From positions 62,001 to 126,000 of the forward strand of contig CAJJAT010000009.1 of the NCBI GenBank assembly GCA_905182175.1: 64,000 nt of DNA, written 5' to 3'. The position numbers and the translations under genes were made by a program. The notes beneath the pieces were generated by a model, which worked only from the letters and a program-made list of their open reading frames with translations, did not search any database and was not told where the DNA came from. The DNA is from Flavobacteriales bacterium UBA1494. GTDB taxonomy: Bacteria; Bacteroidota; Bacteroidia; Flavobacteriales_E; Vicingaceae. Shown in pieces: positions 1 through 7,509 of this stretch; positions within the stretch are counted from its first letter, which is position 1, and every line of letters begins with the position of its first letter.

Positions 1-2724
1 CGCTATTGTGTCGTCTTGAAAGTTGGCAATTTGCCAGTACTCCAAAGTGATTACTTTTTCAGAACGATTGTACAGTTCTACAAAATCTACACTTCCATAT
101 CGGGAATTAAATAGAATTTCATTTATTACCAAGTCGTTACTGTCTGCGTTGTCTGGTAAGGCGATGAATCTTGCATTTTCTTCAACGGCATTGCCTGAAC
201 AATCATTTGCGTCTATAACTGAAAAGGAATAAAAGATACCCGAGTCTAATGGAGCATTGAGAGTTAATATTAATTCTTCGTAATCAGGAGCAATTGCACT
301 TTTCGATTTCAGGTTAATTGCCGGAGATAAGGCATAGGTTGCAGTTTGCAGAGACACACTGTCCATTAGCTCATTAAATCTGACTAAAAGAGTTGTGTCG
401 TTTAAAATTAAAACGTCTAACAACTTTGGTGCAACATGGTCAGGCAACGTGTCAAATGTGCTGTTTTGTGAGCCGGGAGTACCACCAATCGAGTTTGCTG
501 CTGCTATAAAATTAGCCCTACCAATACAATCTGTAAAAGGGTTGATTAGCTCTAAGGTAAACCCTCCACCTTTTTTTACATCGTCTCTAAACCAACTTTC
601 TTTGTAGTTTACAAAGTCAATTTTTTGACCATTATTGTCTTGCAATGTAATGTTGTCTTCGGTGTTATTTAACGAAGGGAAACTAGCCGGACCTTGAACC
701 GTACCATAATTAGAAAAATCTGCAACTGCTGATTGAGAGCAAAGGATTAAATACTCACCTGGTTTAATTATTTGCGAAGTAAGTGTTGCGTTAGCCGATG
801 CATCTGATAAAATCCAGCCGTCAATATTGAAGGCATGGGCTGAGGCATTAAAAAGTTCAATAAATTCATAAGCCGGTAAACCATTGCTTGGGTCAGTGTC
901 GGGGTAGAGCTCATTAATTACCAAATCTCGGTATGTGGCTATGCTTGGAATAAGAAATTCAAAAATATCAGTACTGTTTTGAATATTATTTCCATTACAA
1001 TCTCTAATGTTATCAACTGAAAGGGTGTAAATAATGCCTGAGTCCAACGGAGTTAAAAGAGATACTTTAATTGATTGAAAATCTGGGGTAACGTTGTAAA
1101 CGAGCCCCACGAGTATGTTCTGATTGATTTGGAAGATGGCAGAAACAACAGTGTTGGTGTCTATGGACTCATCAAACTCTAAAAGAAGGGTGTCTCTGGT
1201 TAATACTTTTACGCTAACAAGTAGCGGCCCAACTTGGTCAGGAACAGAATCAAATGTTGAGTTAATGCTTCCCGGAGTTCCCCCAACAGTATTTGTCGCT
1301 GCAATAAAATTACTAGCTCCAATGCAATCTGTGAAAGGGTTGATTTGTTCTAAAGAGTACCCTCCGTCATCCTTGTTGTTATCCCGATACCAAGAGTCAG
1401 TGTAATTAACAAAATCCACTGTTTGTCCTGTATTGTCTCGCAACGTAATGTTGTCTCCGGTATTGTTAAGTATTGGAAAACTAGTTTGACCTTGGACAGT
1501 AGCAAAGCTCAAAAAGTCAGCTGTAGAAGCTTGAGGACAAATAATCAAGTATTCTCCTGGGCGTAAAATATGATTGCTCAAGATGGAGCTGCTAGTTCCG
1601 TCAGAAACGACCCAATTGTTTAAATCAAACACTTTGTTGGAAGTGTTGAATAGCTCGAGAAACTCTGCATCGGGCAAACCATTACTTGGTGAGAAATCTG
1701 GATATAATTCATTTATAACAATGTCTCTATAAACGGCAGTCGCAGGAATAAAGTAAGTAAAAGTCAAGGCTGAAGTTAGCATCGTGTTACCTGCAGTATC
1801 TTGCACCTTTTGCACGCTTACAGAGTAGCTGTTGCCATTTGTAAAGACTGTAGAAAAGGTGAGTTCCACCGAACTACTGTCTACGCCTGTAAAGCTTGCT
1901 GTTGAGGGGTTTCCTATAGATTGATTTACGGTGTAGTTGTTCAGGTTTAATGCAGTAACGACATCTAGCCTTTCATTAAAAAAGATTTTAATTTTGTTAT
2001 TTGAAACTGTAGTTACTTGATTTAAGATTGGTTTTGAAGTGTCTTGAAAACTGGCACCATTAATTACAAAATCGTCAAAGAAAAACTTGTCCGACCTTGT
2101 AGATGTATAGTTGCATAGAACGCCGAAATAAGAACTATTATCAAATTTGCTTTCTGTTGACAAACCCTGTAACTGATAAGCACTTCCCACACCTGTTTGG
2201 TCTAAAAATAAGCTCCATTGATTGTTGGCGCTCTTCGTTACTCTGACCTTAACGTTAGGAGTTGTTGCAACCGTGCCACTGCTACCATCAATTAGCATGG
2301 TGTCTATTAAACCATCTTGTCGATAGAGTTTAAGATTGTCAACCGTGCCTGTTTGACCACCAATTTTAACGTAGTAACCGTTTAGTGGTGCTGTTAAATC
2401 TTGACTATCTGAAATAAGATAAACTTTTGCAAAGTTAGCAGTGGATGGGTTGAAATCTAATCGAACAGAAAACTCCCAAGAAGCACTATTAACAACAGTT
2501 GAGGTTGTGGTTAAATAAGTTTCGTTAGTACTAGTGGCTGTTATGTTGTTTAGCTGAAGCTCTTTTGTAGGGTTAATCTCAAACTTGCTAGTTTCGCCGC
2601 TCCAAACTGGGTTAGCGGTAAAATTACTGTCATTGAAATTATCAGTAAAACCCGGTTGAGCATTTAGCTGAAGGATAAAAAACGAAAAGGAGAGTAAAAA
2701 GTAGAGTGAAGTGAGTTTCTTCAT
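1..2724 (-). CDS. Lamin-tail-domain surface/secreted protein, partial (C-terminus beyond left edge)
   Basis: The frame is open from the ATG at 2724 to base 1 (908 codons), so the C-terminus lies outside the window. The start MKKLTSLYFLLSFSFF is a signal peptide with likely cleavage after LNA. Residues about 22-220 look like a concanavalin/laminin-G-type binding module. Then Ig-like domains (about 225-320, 470-590, 735-855) alternate with lamin-tail domains (about 325-465, 595-731, a third starting near 860), recognised by the pattern VINELYPD, LPxxEFxELFN, GEYLIxC and NNTxDNITL. Such multi-LTD proteins in Bacteroidota are usually exported and often carry a type IX sorting domain at the missing end. 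It is divergent from asd across 75 bp. The ligand is unknown; I infer an adhesive or surface role. Confidence 0.85.
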   Translation of the reverse strand, partial: MKKLTSLYFLLSFSFFILQLNAQPGFTDNFNDSNFTANPVWSGETSKFEINPTKELQLNNITATSTNETYLTTTSTVVNSASWEFSVRLDFNPSTANFAKVYLISDSQDLTAPLNGYYVKIGGQTGTVDNLKLYRQDGLIDTMLIDGSSGTVATTPNVKVRVTKSANNQWSLFLDQTGVGSAYQLQGLSTESKFDNSSYFGVLCNYTSTRSDKFFFDDFVINGASFQDTSKPILNQVTTVSNNKIKIFFNERLDVVTALNLNNYTVNQSIGNPSTASFTGVDSSSVELTFSTVFTNGNSYSVSVQKVQDTAGNTMLTSALTFTYFIPATAVYRDIVINELYPDFSPSNGLPDAEFLELFNTSNKVFDLNNWVVSDGTSSSILSNHILRPGEYLIICPQASTADFLSFATVQGQTSFPILNNTGDNITLRDNTGQTVDFVNYTDSWYRDNNKDDGGYSLEQINPFTDCIGASNFIAATNTVGGTPGSINSTFDSVPDQVGPLLVSVKVLTRDTLLLEFDESIDTNTVVSAIFQINQNILVGLVYNVTPDFQSIKVSLLTPLDSGIIYTLSVDNIRDCNGNNIQNSTDIFEFLIPSIATYRDLVINELYPDTDPSNGLPAYEFIELFNASAHAFNIDGWILSDASANATLTSQIIKPGEYLILCSQSAVADFSNYGTVQGPASFPSLNNTEDNITLQDNNGQKIDFVNYKESWFRDDVKKGGGFTLELINPFTDCIGRANFIAAANSIGGTPGSQNSTFDTLPDHVAPKLLDVLILNDTTLLVRFNELMDSVSLQTATYALSPAINLKSKSAIAPDYEELILTLNAPLDSGIFYSFSVIDANDCSGNAVEENARFIALPDNADSNDLVINEILFNSRYGSVDFVELYNRSEKVITLEYWQIANFQDDTIA
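340..1935 (-). repeat. 798-bp in-gene tandem duplication (Ig-like + lamin-tail unit)
   Basis: Two stretches of the surface-protein gene match in register at a spacing of 798 bp (266 codons); for example base 473 aligns with base 1271, and the segments encoding DNITL..NGQ and GG(Y/F)(S/T)LE recur. Copy boundaries are approximate. The match is imperfect, so this is an old domain duplication and not a recent one. Confidence 0.6.
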
Positions 2725-2799
2725 ACATCAAAAATAAGCTGCGTAAAGTTAGTAATTTTGGATCCTGTCCAAGTAAAGAAATAGTAAAGAATAAGATAG

Positions 2800-3789
2800 A
2801 TGAAAGTAGCAGTAGTAGGAGCAACAGGATTGGTTGGAACCGTTATATTAAACTTGTTAGAGAGCAGAAACTTCCCTGTTACCACTCTGCTACCCGTGGC
2901 TTCAGAAAACTCTGTGGGTAAAAAGATTCGCTTCAGAAATACTGATGTTGAGGTAGTGAGCATTCATTCAGCGATAGATGAGAAGCCTGATCTTGCTTTT
3001 TTTTCTGCTGGGGGTGAAGCTTCATTGGCTTATGCTGAAAAGTTTGCGGCAAAAGGAACGGTAGTAATCGACAATTCTTCTGCTTGGCGAATGGATCCTT
3101 CAAAAAAGTTAATTGTGCCGGAGGTAAATGGACACGAATTAACTGAGAATGATAAGATTATTGCGAACCCAAATTGTTCAACAATACAACTTGTAATGGC
3201 AATGGCGCCGCTACATCGAAAATATGGCATTCAGCGCATGGTAATTTCTACCTACCAAAGTATTACAGGAACAGGTGTTAAAGCTGTTCAGCAACTAGAA
3301 AATGAGCAGAAAGGAATTGAGGGGCAGATGGCATACGATTATCAAATTCACCAAAATTGCATTCCTCAATGCGATGTTTTTTTAGAAAACGACTACACTA
3401 AAGAGGAGATGAAGCTTGTTCACGAAAGCAGGAAAATTTTGGGCGCACCGAATTTAAAAGTAACAGCGACAGCGGTGAGAGTCCCTGTAGTTGTGGGGCA
3501 CTCAGAATCTGTTAACGTTACCTTCGAAAAGGAATTTGATGTAGCAGAGATTAAATCGATTTTAAATGAAACAATTGGTGTGGTAGTGGACGACAACCCT
3601 GCCAAAAACCAATATCCAATGCCCTTCTTTAAAAGAGAGAAAGACGATGTTTTTGTCGGTAGAATTAGACGAGACGAAAGTGCAGAAAACAGCCTAAATT
3701 TATGGATTGTTGCGGATAATTTACGCAAAGGAGCAGCAACAAACGCCATTCAAATTGCTGAATACTTAATTTCCACAAAAAAAACATAG
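2800..3789 (+). CDS. asd: Aspartate-semialdehyde dehydrogenase
   Basis: This cytoplasmic enzyme reduces aspartyl phosphate to aspartate semialdehyde with NADPH, the branch step to lysine/diaminopimelate, threonine and methionine. The 329 residues are the family's normal length. The N-terminal Rossmann motif VGATGLVG is at residues 6-13. The catalytic cysteine sits in NPNCST (Cys126), followed by the substrate-binding segment SITGTGVKA, and a conserved histidine lies in VVVGHSESV. The ATG at 2800 puts the glycine-rich loop where the family has it. It stands alone, divergent from the lamin-tail gene and 115 bp before the ECF sigma gene. Confidence 0.96.
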   Translation: MKVAVVGATGLVGTVILNLLESRNFPVTTLLPVASENSVGKKIRFRNTDVEVVSIHSAIDEKPDLAFFSAGGEASLAYAEKFAAKGTVVIDNSSAWRMDPSKKLIVPEVNGHELTENDKIIANPNCSTIQLVMAMAPLHRKYGIQRMVISTYQSITGTGVKAVQQLENEQKGIEGQMAYDYQIHQNCIPQCDVFLENDYTKEEMKLVHESRKILGAPNLKVTATAVRVPVVVGHSESVNVTFEKEFDVAEIKSILNETIGVVVDDNPAKNQYPMPFFKREKDDVFVGRIRRDESAENSLNLWIVADNLRKGAATNAIQIAEYLISTKKT

Positions 3790-3904
3790 CTCCCAAATGG
3801 CTTGTTTTCAGAATTATATCATATATTGTAATTTATGAAGCAGCGTTTTCCATAAACTTTGGGTCATATATTCAAGAAAGTAGGTGTAAAAACTATCACA
3901 ATTT

Positions 3905-4444
3905 ATGACCGAAGAAAGAATCATACAAGGATGTATTAATGAAGAGAAGTCTGCTCAACAATACCTGTATGAAACTTATTCACCCAAAATGTACTATGTG
4001 TGCTTGCGTTATGCAAGACATGCCTCTGAGGCTCAAGACATGTTACAAGACGGTTTCATAAAGGTTTTCGACAACATTGGCTCATTTAAATCAAACGGCT
4101 CTTTTGAGGGTTGGATTCGTAGAATTGTTGTAAATACAGCATTGAATTATTGTCGTAAATCTAGCTTCAAACAAGAACAAATAGGAATTGAAGACTACCA
4201 AGATACAGTTGTTAAATCCAAAGCGGTAAGTAATTTAGGCGAAAAAGAATTGTTGGCTTTGATACAAAAATTACCTGATGGATATAGAATGGTCTTCAAT
4301 TTATATGTAATTGAAGGATATAGTCACAAAGAAATAGGAGAGATGTTAAATGTAACTGAAAGCACCTCTCGCTCTCAGCTGGCAAAGTCTAGAAAATGGA
4401 TGCAAAACGAATTGGAAAAACTAAAAATAACAAATCATGTCTAA
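3905..4444 (+). CDS. ECF-type RNA polymerase sigma factor
   Basis: A 179-residue sigma-70 family protein of ECF size. Region 2 covers roughly residues 20-90 (YSPKMYYVCLRYARHASEAQDMLQDGFIKVF, read in parts, then EGWIRRIVVNTALNYCRK). Region 4 covers roughly 120-175 (LPDGYRMVFNLYVIEGYSH, KEIGEMLNVTESTSRSQLAKSRKWM). The gene ends inside the next gene: the TAA of the sigma gene lies in ATGTCTAA, whose ATG starts the following frame, so the two share 8 bp and are probably translationally coupled. The partner is a membrane protein with features of an anti-sigma factor, so this sigma is likely held inactive until an envelope signal arrives. The target promoters are unknown. Confidence 0.92.
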   Translation: MTEERIIQGCINEEKSAQQYLYETYSPKMYYVCLRYARHASEAQDMLQDGFIKVFDNIGSFKSNGSFEGWIRRIVVNTALNYCRKSSFKQEQIGIEDYQDTVVKSKAVSNLGEKELLALIQKLPDGYRMVFNLYVIEGYSHKEIGEMLNVTESTSRSQLAKSRKWMQNELEKLKITNHV

Positions 4445-5807
4445 CGAATTAAATGACTTTGATCAAGTCTTTCGAGATAGACTGAGTGGCCATGCGGTAA
4501 CTCCTCCTTCCGCCGTATGGGATAATATTCAGTCAAAGCGGTCTTTTGGTCATGTGGTGGCGAACCGAATTTCTAATAACTGGAGAATCTTAGGAACATT
4601 ATTAATGTTGCTTTTGGCCGGGGGTAGTTCTCTGTTGCTTTTTGGCGAAGAAGAATTAGAGCAATATACGTATCGAGCAAATAAAATAGAAGAGTTGGTA
4701 GCAAATGATCAGGCCATTGACTTATTCCACACAGAAATTGAAAATAATGTTGTGGTCGTAAAACAGCAGGCTATGGAAAATAAAAATTTCGTAGAAAGGA
4801 GCAACGTACAAGCAGCTGATTTCGATTACGATCACTTATATCCATCTCTTGACGAATTAGCTTCTTTGGCTAAAGCAGGATTTGTGCGACCACATTTAAA
4901 AGACAATGAAAACTTATCAGCTTACATTGAAAATTTACACGGTTGGGGCAGTGCAAGACCAAAGGCTTTTACAAGGTTTTATAAAATGGATTTTATGCAA
5001 ATGAAGTTTGTAAATAGAGAGTTGGCACAGGTGAATCCAGGGAAGGTTGAGATAGATTATGATTATGTAATGCCTAGAGTAGAGCGCAAAACGTTTTGGG
5101 AGCGCAGTTCTTTTATTGTTGCAATAACTCCGCATACGGTTCATAAAAGTATGAGAGCTAAATACAATTTATCGTCTTCTTATTTAAGAGACCGTGAAAA
5201 GGCAGAAAATACTCGTTTAGCTTACACTGTCAGTGGATTGTTTCAATATGAATTAACAAGGCATCGTTTCATAGAATCTGGAATTAACTATACTCAGATT
5301 TACGAGGAAATGCATTTTGAGGGGAAGAAACGATTTAGTAATCAATACAACTTTGTCGAGGTTCCGTTGTTGCTAGGATTTCAAAATAGAAATTCGAAAT
5401 GGGGATGGCAAGTTAAAGGTGGGTTAGGACTGCAAATTATGAACTCTTATAAAGGTTATATCTTGAAAAGGGTTGATGTATTTGGAGGAGAAGAGCCGGA
5501 GCTTTTAACACGAATGCACAAAGGGTCAGTAAAAGGCTATGTAAGTCAAAACCATAATTTATCGAATCGCCAATCTAGAAATGAGGTCGCTAATTTAGAA
5601 AATGAAGAAGAGAACCCATTCAAAGCAAATGGCGTTGTAAACATTCACTTGGCTGCAGGGGTTACGTACTTTTTTACGGAAAGAACTTCATTCTTAGTAA
5701 CACCAAGCTTTAGAAGAAGTATAAATTCCATTACGAAAGAAGAAGCCCGATTTACAGAGAAACTGCAATACATGGGCATTAGCTTTGGAACAAGTGTGAA
5801 GTTTTAA
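4437..5807 (+). CDS. Probable dual-membrane-spanning anti-sigma factor with C-terminal beta-barrel
   Basis: The 456 residues read as three parts. Residues 1-48 are a soluble, likely cytoplasmic head with the PPSAVWDNI motif typical of Bacteroidota sigma-partner proteins. One transmembrane helix lies at about 49-69 (ILGTLLMLLLAGGSSLLLF). A periplasmic linker follows, then from about residue 215 alternating strands ending MGISFGTSVKF, a terminal Phe as in outer-membrane barrels. There is no signal peptide, so the head should stay in the cytosol. This matches the Dma type described in Bacteroides thetaiotaomicron, where one protein crosses both membranes and holds an ECF sigma factor. The 8-bp overlap with the sigma gene supports this. 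An ordinary PorT-like barrel is the alternative, but the helix after an unsecreted head argues against it. Confidence 0.75.
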   Translation: MSNELNDFDQVFRDRLSGHAVTPPSAVWDNIQSKRSFGHVVANRISNNWRILGTLLMLLLAGGSSLLLFGEEELEQYTYRANKIEELVANDQAIDLFHTEIENNVVVVKQQAMENKNFVERSNVQAADFDYDHLYPSLDELASLAKAGFVRPHLKDNENLSAYIENLHGWGSARPKAFTRFYKMDFMQMKFVNRELAQVNPGKVEIDYDYVMPRVERKTFWERSSFIVAITPHTVHKSMRAKYNLSSSYLRDREKAENTRLAYTVSGLFQYELTRHRFIESGINYTQIYEEMHFEGKKRFSNQYNFVEVPLLLGFQNRNSKWGWQVKGGLGLQIMNSYKGYILKRVDVFGGEEPELLTRMHKGSVKGYVSQNHNLSNRQSRNEVANLENEEENPFKANGVVNIHLAAGVTYFFTERTSFLVTPSFRRSINSITKEEARFTEKLQYMGISFGTSVKF

Positions 5808-5833
5808 AGAATATAGTATTCAATTCACAAATG

Positions 5834-5874
5834 CAATAAACCTTCAAGGTCGCGAAGACCTTGAAGGTTTATTG
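5834..5874. repeat. 18-bp perfect inverted repeat, AACCT-NNN-AGGTT family, possible terminator
   Basis: The arms CAATAAACCTTCAAGGTC (5834-5851) and GACCTTGAAGGTTTATTG (5857-5874) pair perfectly around a 5-nt loop GCGAA. There is no long T-run, so it may be a mobile palindromic intergenic element that also ends transcription of the sigma/anti-sigma operon. Related pairs occur at 19388-19418 and 34539-34583. Confidence 0.85.
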
Positions 5875-6444
5875 TGTTACAGACTTTAGCATTCTTAAAC
5901 GCTTAGTTTAAGATGGAGTCTTTTCTTTAGAAGTTGTTCAAGTTAATTCGAGAATCCCCAACTTAAATAAGATCGTTTTAATTGGTTGCTATAATTTAAT
6001 TGGTTGCTATAATTAGAGGAAACCCACGTATTTTAACTGTTTTCTCGTCTTTATAAAAGATGACTGTTGGCACCTTTCGTCTAAAATATCTACCGTATTT
6101 GCATCTGGAAAGACTCGTAGGTTAAAAAAGTCTTTTCTAACGTTGGTTTCTTTTAAATTAGGTGTGTAAAGGTCAATGTTATTAATGACAATCTTTTTAA
6201 AAAGTAGCCCCCTCAAAATCGGATTAACGAGAGCATAAAACGATAAAAGCCAACAGGAAATAAGCAACAAAAGGAGTATAACCAAAAACTAGGAATTTTC
6301 GCGAGCGAAAGTTTGGAGGTCTATGTTAAGGAAGAAGACAAAAGAAAAGAGATTTACTACTTGATTAGATAGAGACTTTCTTGCCGCATAAGTCTTCATT
6401 TAATTTTACTCGGGTGGTGTGTCAATTTATAAACAACAATTAAT
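5875..6444. other. Gene-poor stretch with weak open frames
   Basis: No convincing gene. On the minus strand a 90-codon frame (6285-6013, TTG start directly after a stop) has a hydrophobic N-terminus and a plausible composition but no ATG and no recognisable family. On the plus strand a short frame ends at about 6371 with the natural-looking segment SLEVYVKEEDKRKEIYYLIR. Both may be scraps of decayed genes. Confidence 0.35.
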
Positions 6445-7089
6445 TTACGACTCTTTAACTTCACCACTCTCCTCTTCCTCTTTAAAAAACCCCCTGTGAA
6501 AGATAAGAATAGAGGCTACTCCGCAAGTAATCGCGGAGTCGGCAATGTTAAAAACTGGTCGAAAGAAAACGAAGTGTTCTCCACTCCAAACTGGAAACCA
6601 TTCAGGAAAAAACCCTTCCATTAACGGGAAGTACAACATATCTACTACACGACCATAGAGCCAAGTAGAATAACCGCCTTCTGCAGGCATAAGTGTTGCT
6701 AACTGATAGTAGCTATCGTTGAAAATAACGCCGTAAAAAGCACTGTCGATAATGTTGCCAAGTGCACCGGCAAAAATTAAAGCTCCACTAACCATTAGTC
6801 CTTTTGAAACACCCTGTTTGGGCAAGCTAAACAAATACCACCCGATTCCAGTAACAGCAATAATTCTGAAAACACTCAAAAAAAGCTTTCCCCATTCTCC
6901 GGCGAATTCCATTCCGAAAGCCATTCCGTTGTTTTCAGTAAAATGAATTATAAACCAATCTCCTATCACGGGAATCTCTTCAGAAATTTCCATGTTCAGC
7001 TTAACCCAAAACTTGGACACCTGATCGATAACTAAAACTGCCACTATTACGAGTAGCGGCAGTCCGTAAGAAGAAAATTTATTCTTCAT
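6445..7089 (-). CDS. lspA: Lipoprotein signal peptidase (signal peptidase II)
   Basis: This inner-membrane aspartic protease removes signal peptides from diacylglyceryl-modified prolipoproteins. The family landmarks are in order: VLVIDQVSKFWVK near the start, ENNGMAFG, GALGNIIDS (first active-site region, about residues 108-116), GRVVDMLYF, and FNIADSAITCG (second active-site Asp, about residue 184). There are four hydrophobic helices. At 214 residues it is longer than the proteobacterial enzyme because of an insertion between GNIID and GRVVD, common in Bacteroidota. It starts 6 bp after the DksA-like gene, in the conserved order ileS - dksA-like - lspA. Confidence 0.96.
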   Translation of the reverse strand: MKNKFSSYGLPLLVIVAVLVIDQVSKFWVKLNMEISEEIPVIGDWFIIHFTENNGMAFGMEFAGEWGKLFLSVFRIIAVTGIGWYLFSLPKQGVSKGLMVSGALIFAGALGNIIDSAFYGVIFNDSYYQLATLMPAEGGYSTWLYGRVVDMLYFPLMEGFFPEWFPVWSGEHFVFFRPVFNIADSAITCGVASILIFHRGFFKEEEESGEVKES

Positions 7090-7095
7090 GTTCTA

Positions 7096-7470
7096 TTAGC
7101 CTTGTGCGTTCTTAGCTTCAATAGATAATGTTGCATGCGGCACAGCTTTCAATCTTTCTTTTGGAATCAGTTTTCCTGTTTCTCTGCAAACTCCGTAAGT
7201 TTTATTTGAAATTCTGGTTAAAGCGTTTTCTAAATGAATAATGAATTTTTCTTGGCGTATTGCGAGGTTGCTCATCTCTTCCTTAGAAAGAGTCTCAGAG
7301 CCATCTTCCATCATTTTAAACGAAGGGGACGTGTCTTCTGTTCCGTGATCATCTTTATGAGACAAAGATCCTCTCAGGCCGTCTAAGTCTATTCTTGCTT
7401 CACTTAGTTTTCCTTCAATTAACTCTTTGAATTCTTGTAATTCTGAGTTGTCGTATTTTTCTTTTTCCAT
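7096..7470 (-). CDS. TraR/DksA-family protein with degenerate zinc finger
   Basis: The 124 residues have an acidic coiled-coil N-terminal half and the C-terminal family segment ending YGVCRETGKLIPKERLKAVP. DksA proteins normally bind zinc through four cysteines; only one Cys (in YGVC) remains, and the others are replaced (Thr/Gly, His/Ala). The fold therefore probably lacks zinc, as in many Bacteroidota members of this family. It is expected to act at the RNA polymerase secondary channel or to share only that fold. It lies in one run with ileS (39 bp upstream) and lspA (6 bp downstream). Confidence 0.88.
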   Translation of the reverse strand: MEKEKYDNSELQEFKELIEGKLSEARIDLDGLRGSLSHKDDHGTEDTSPSFKMMEDGSETLSKEEMSNLAIRQEKFIIHLENALTRISNKTYGVCRETGKLIPKERLKAVPHATLSIEAKNAQG

Positions 7471-7509
7471 GGTCTTTTATTTTGTGCTTTTATCAGCAAT
7501 TGAAAACGT

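Noticed and set aside
395-1405. Two plus-strand frames (395-607 and 1124-1405) with similar products
   Set aside because: They are antisense shadows of the duplicated lamin-tail unit; the minus-strand frame is continuous for 908 codons and has a signal peptide and recognisable domains.
5848-5866. Hairpin as a simple rho-independent terminator
   Set aside because: There is no T-run after the stem, and the same plan recurs at two other places, so it is listed as a repeat element.
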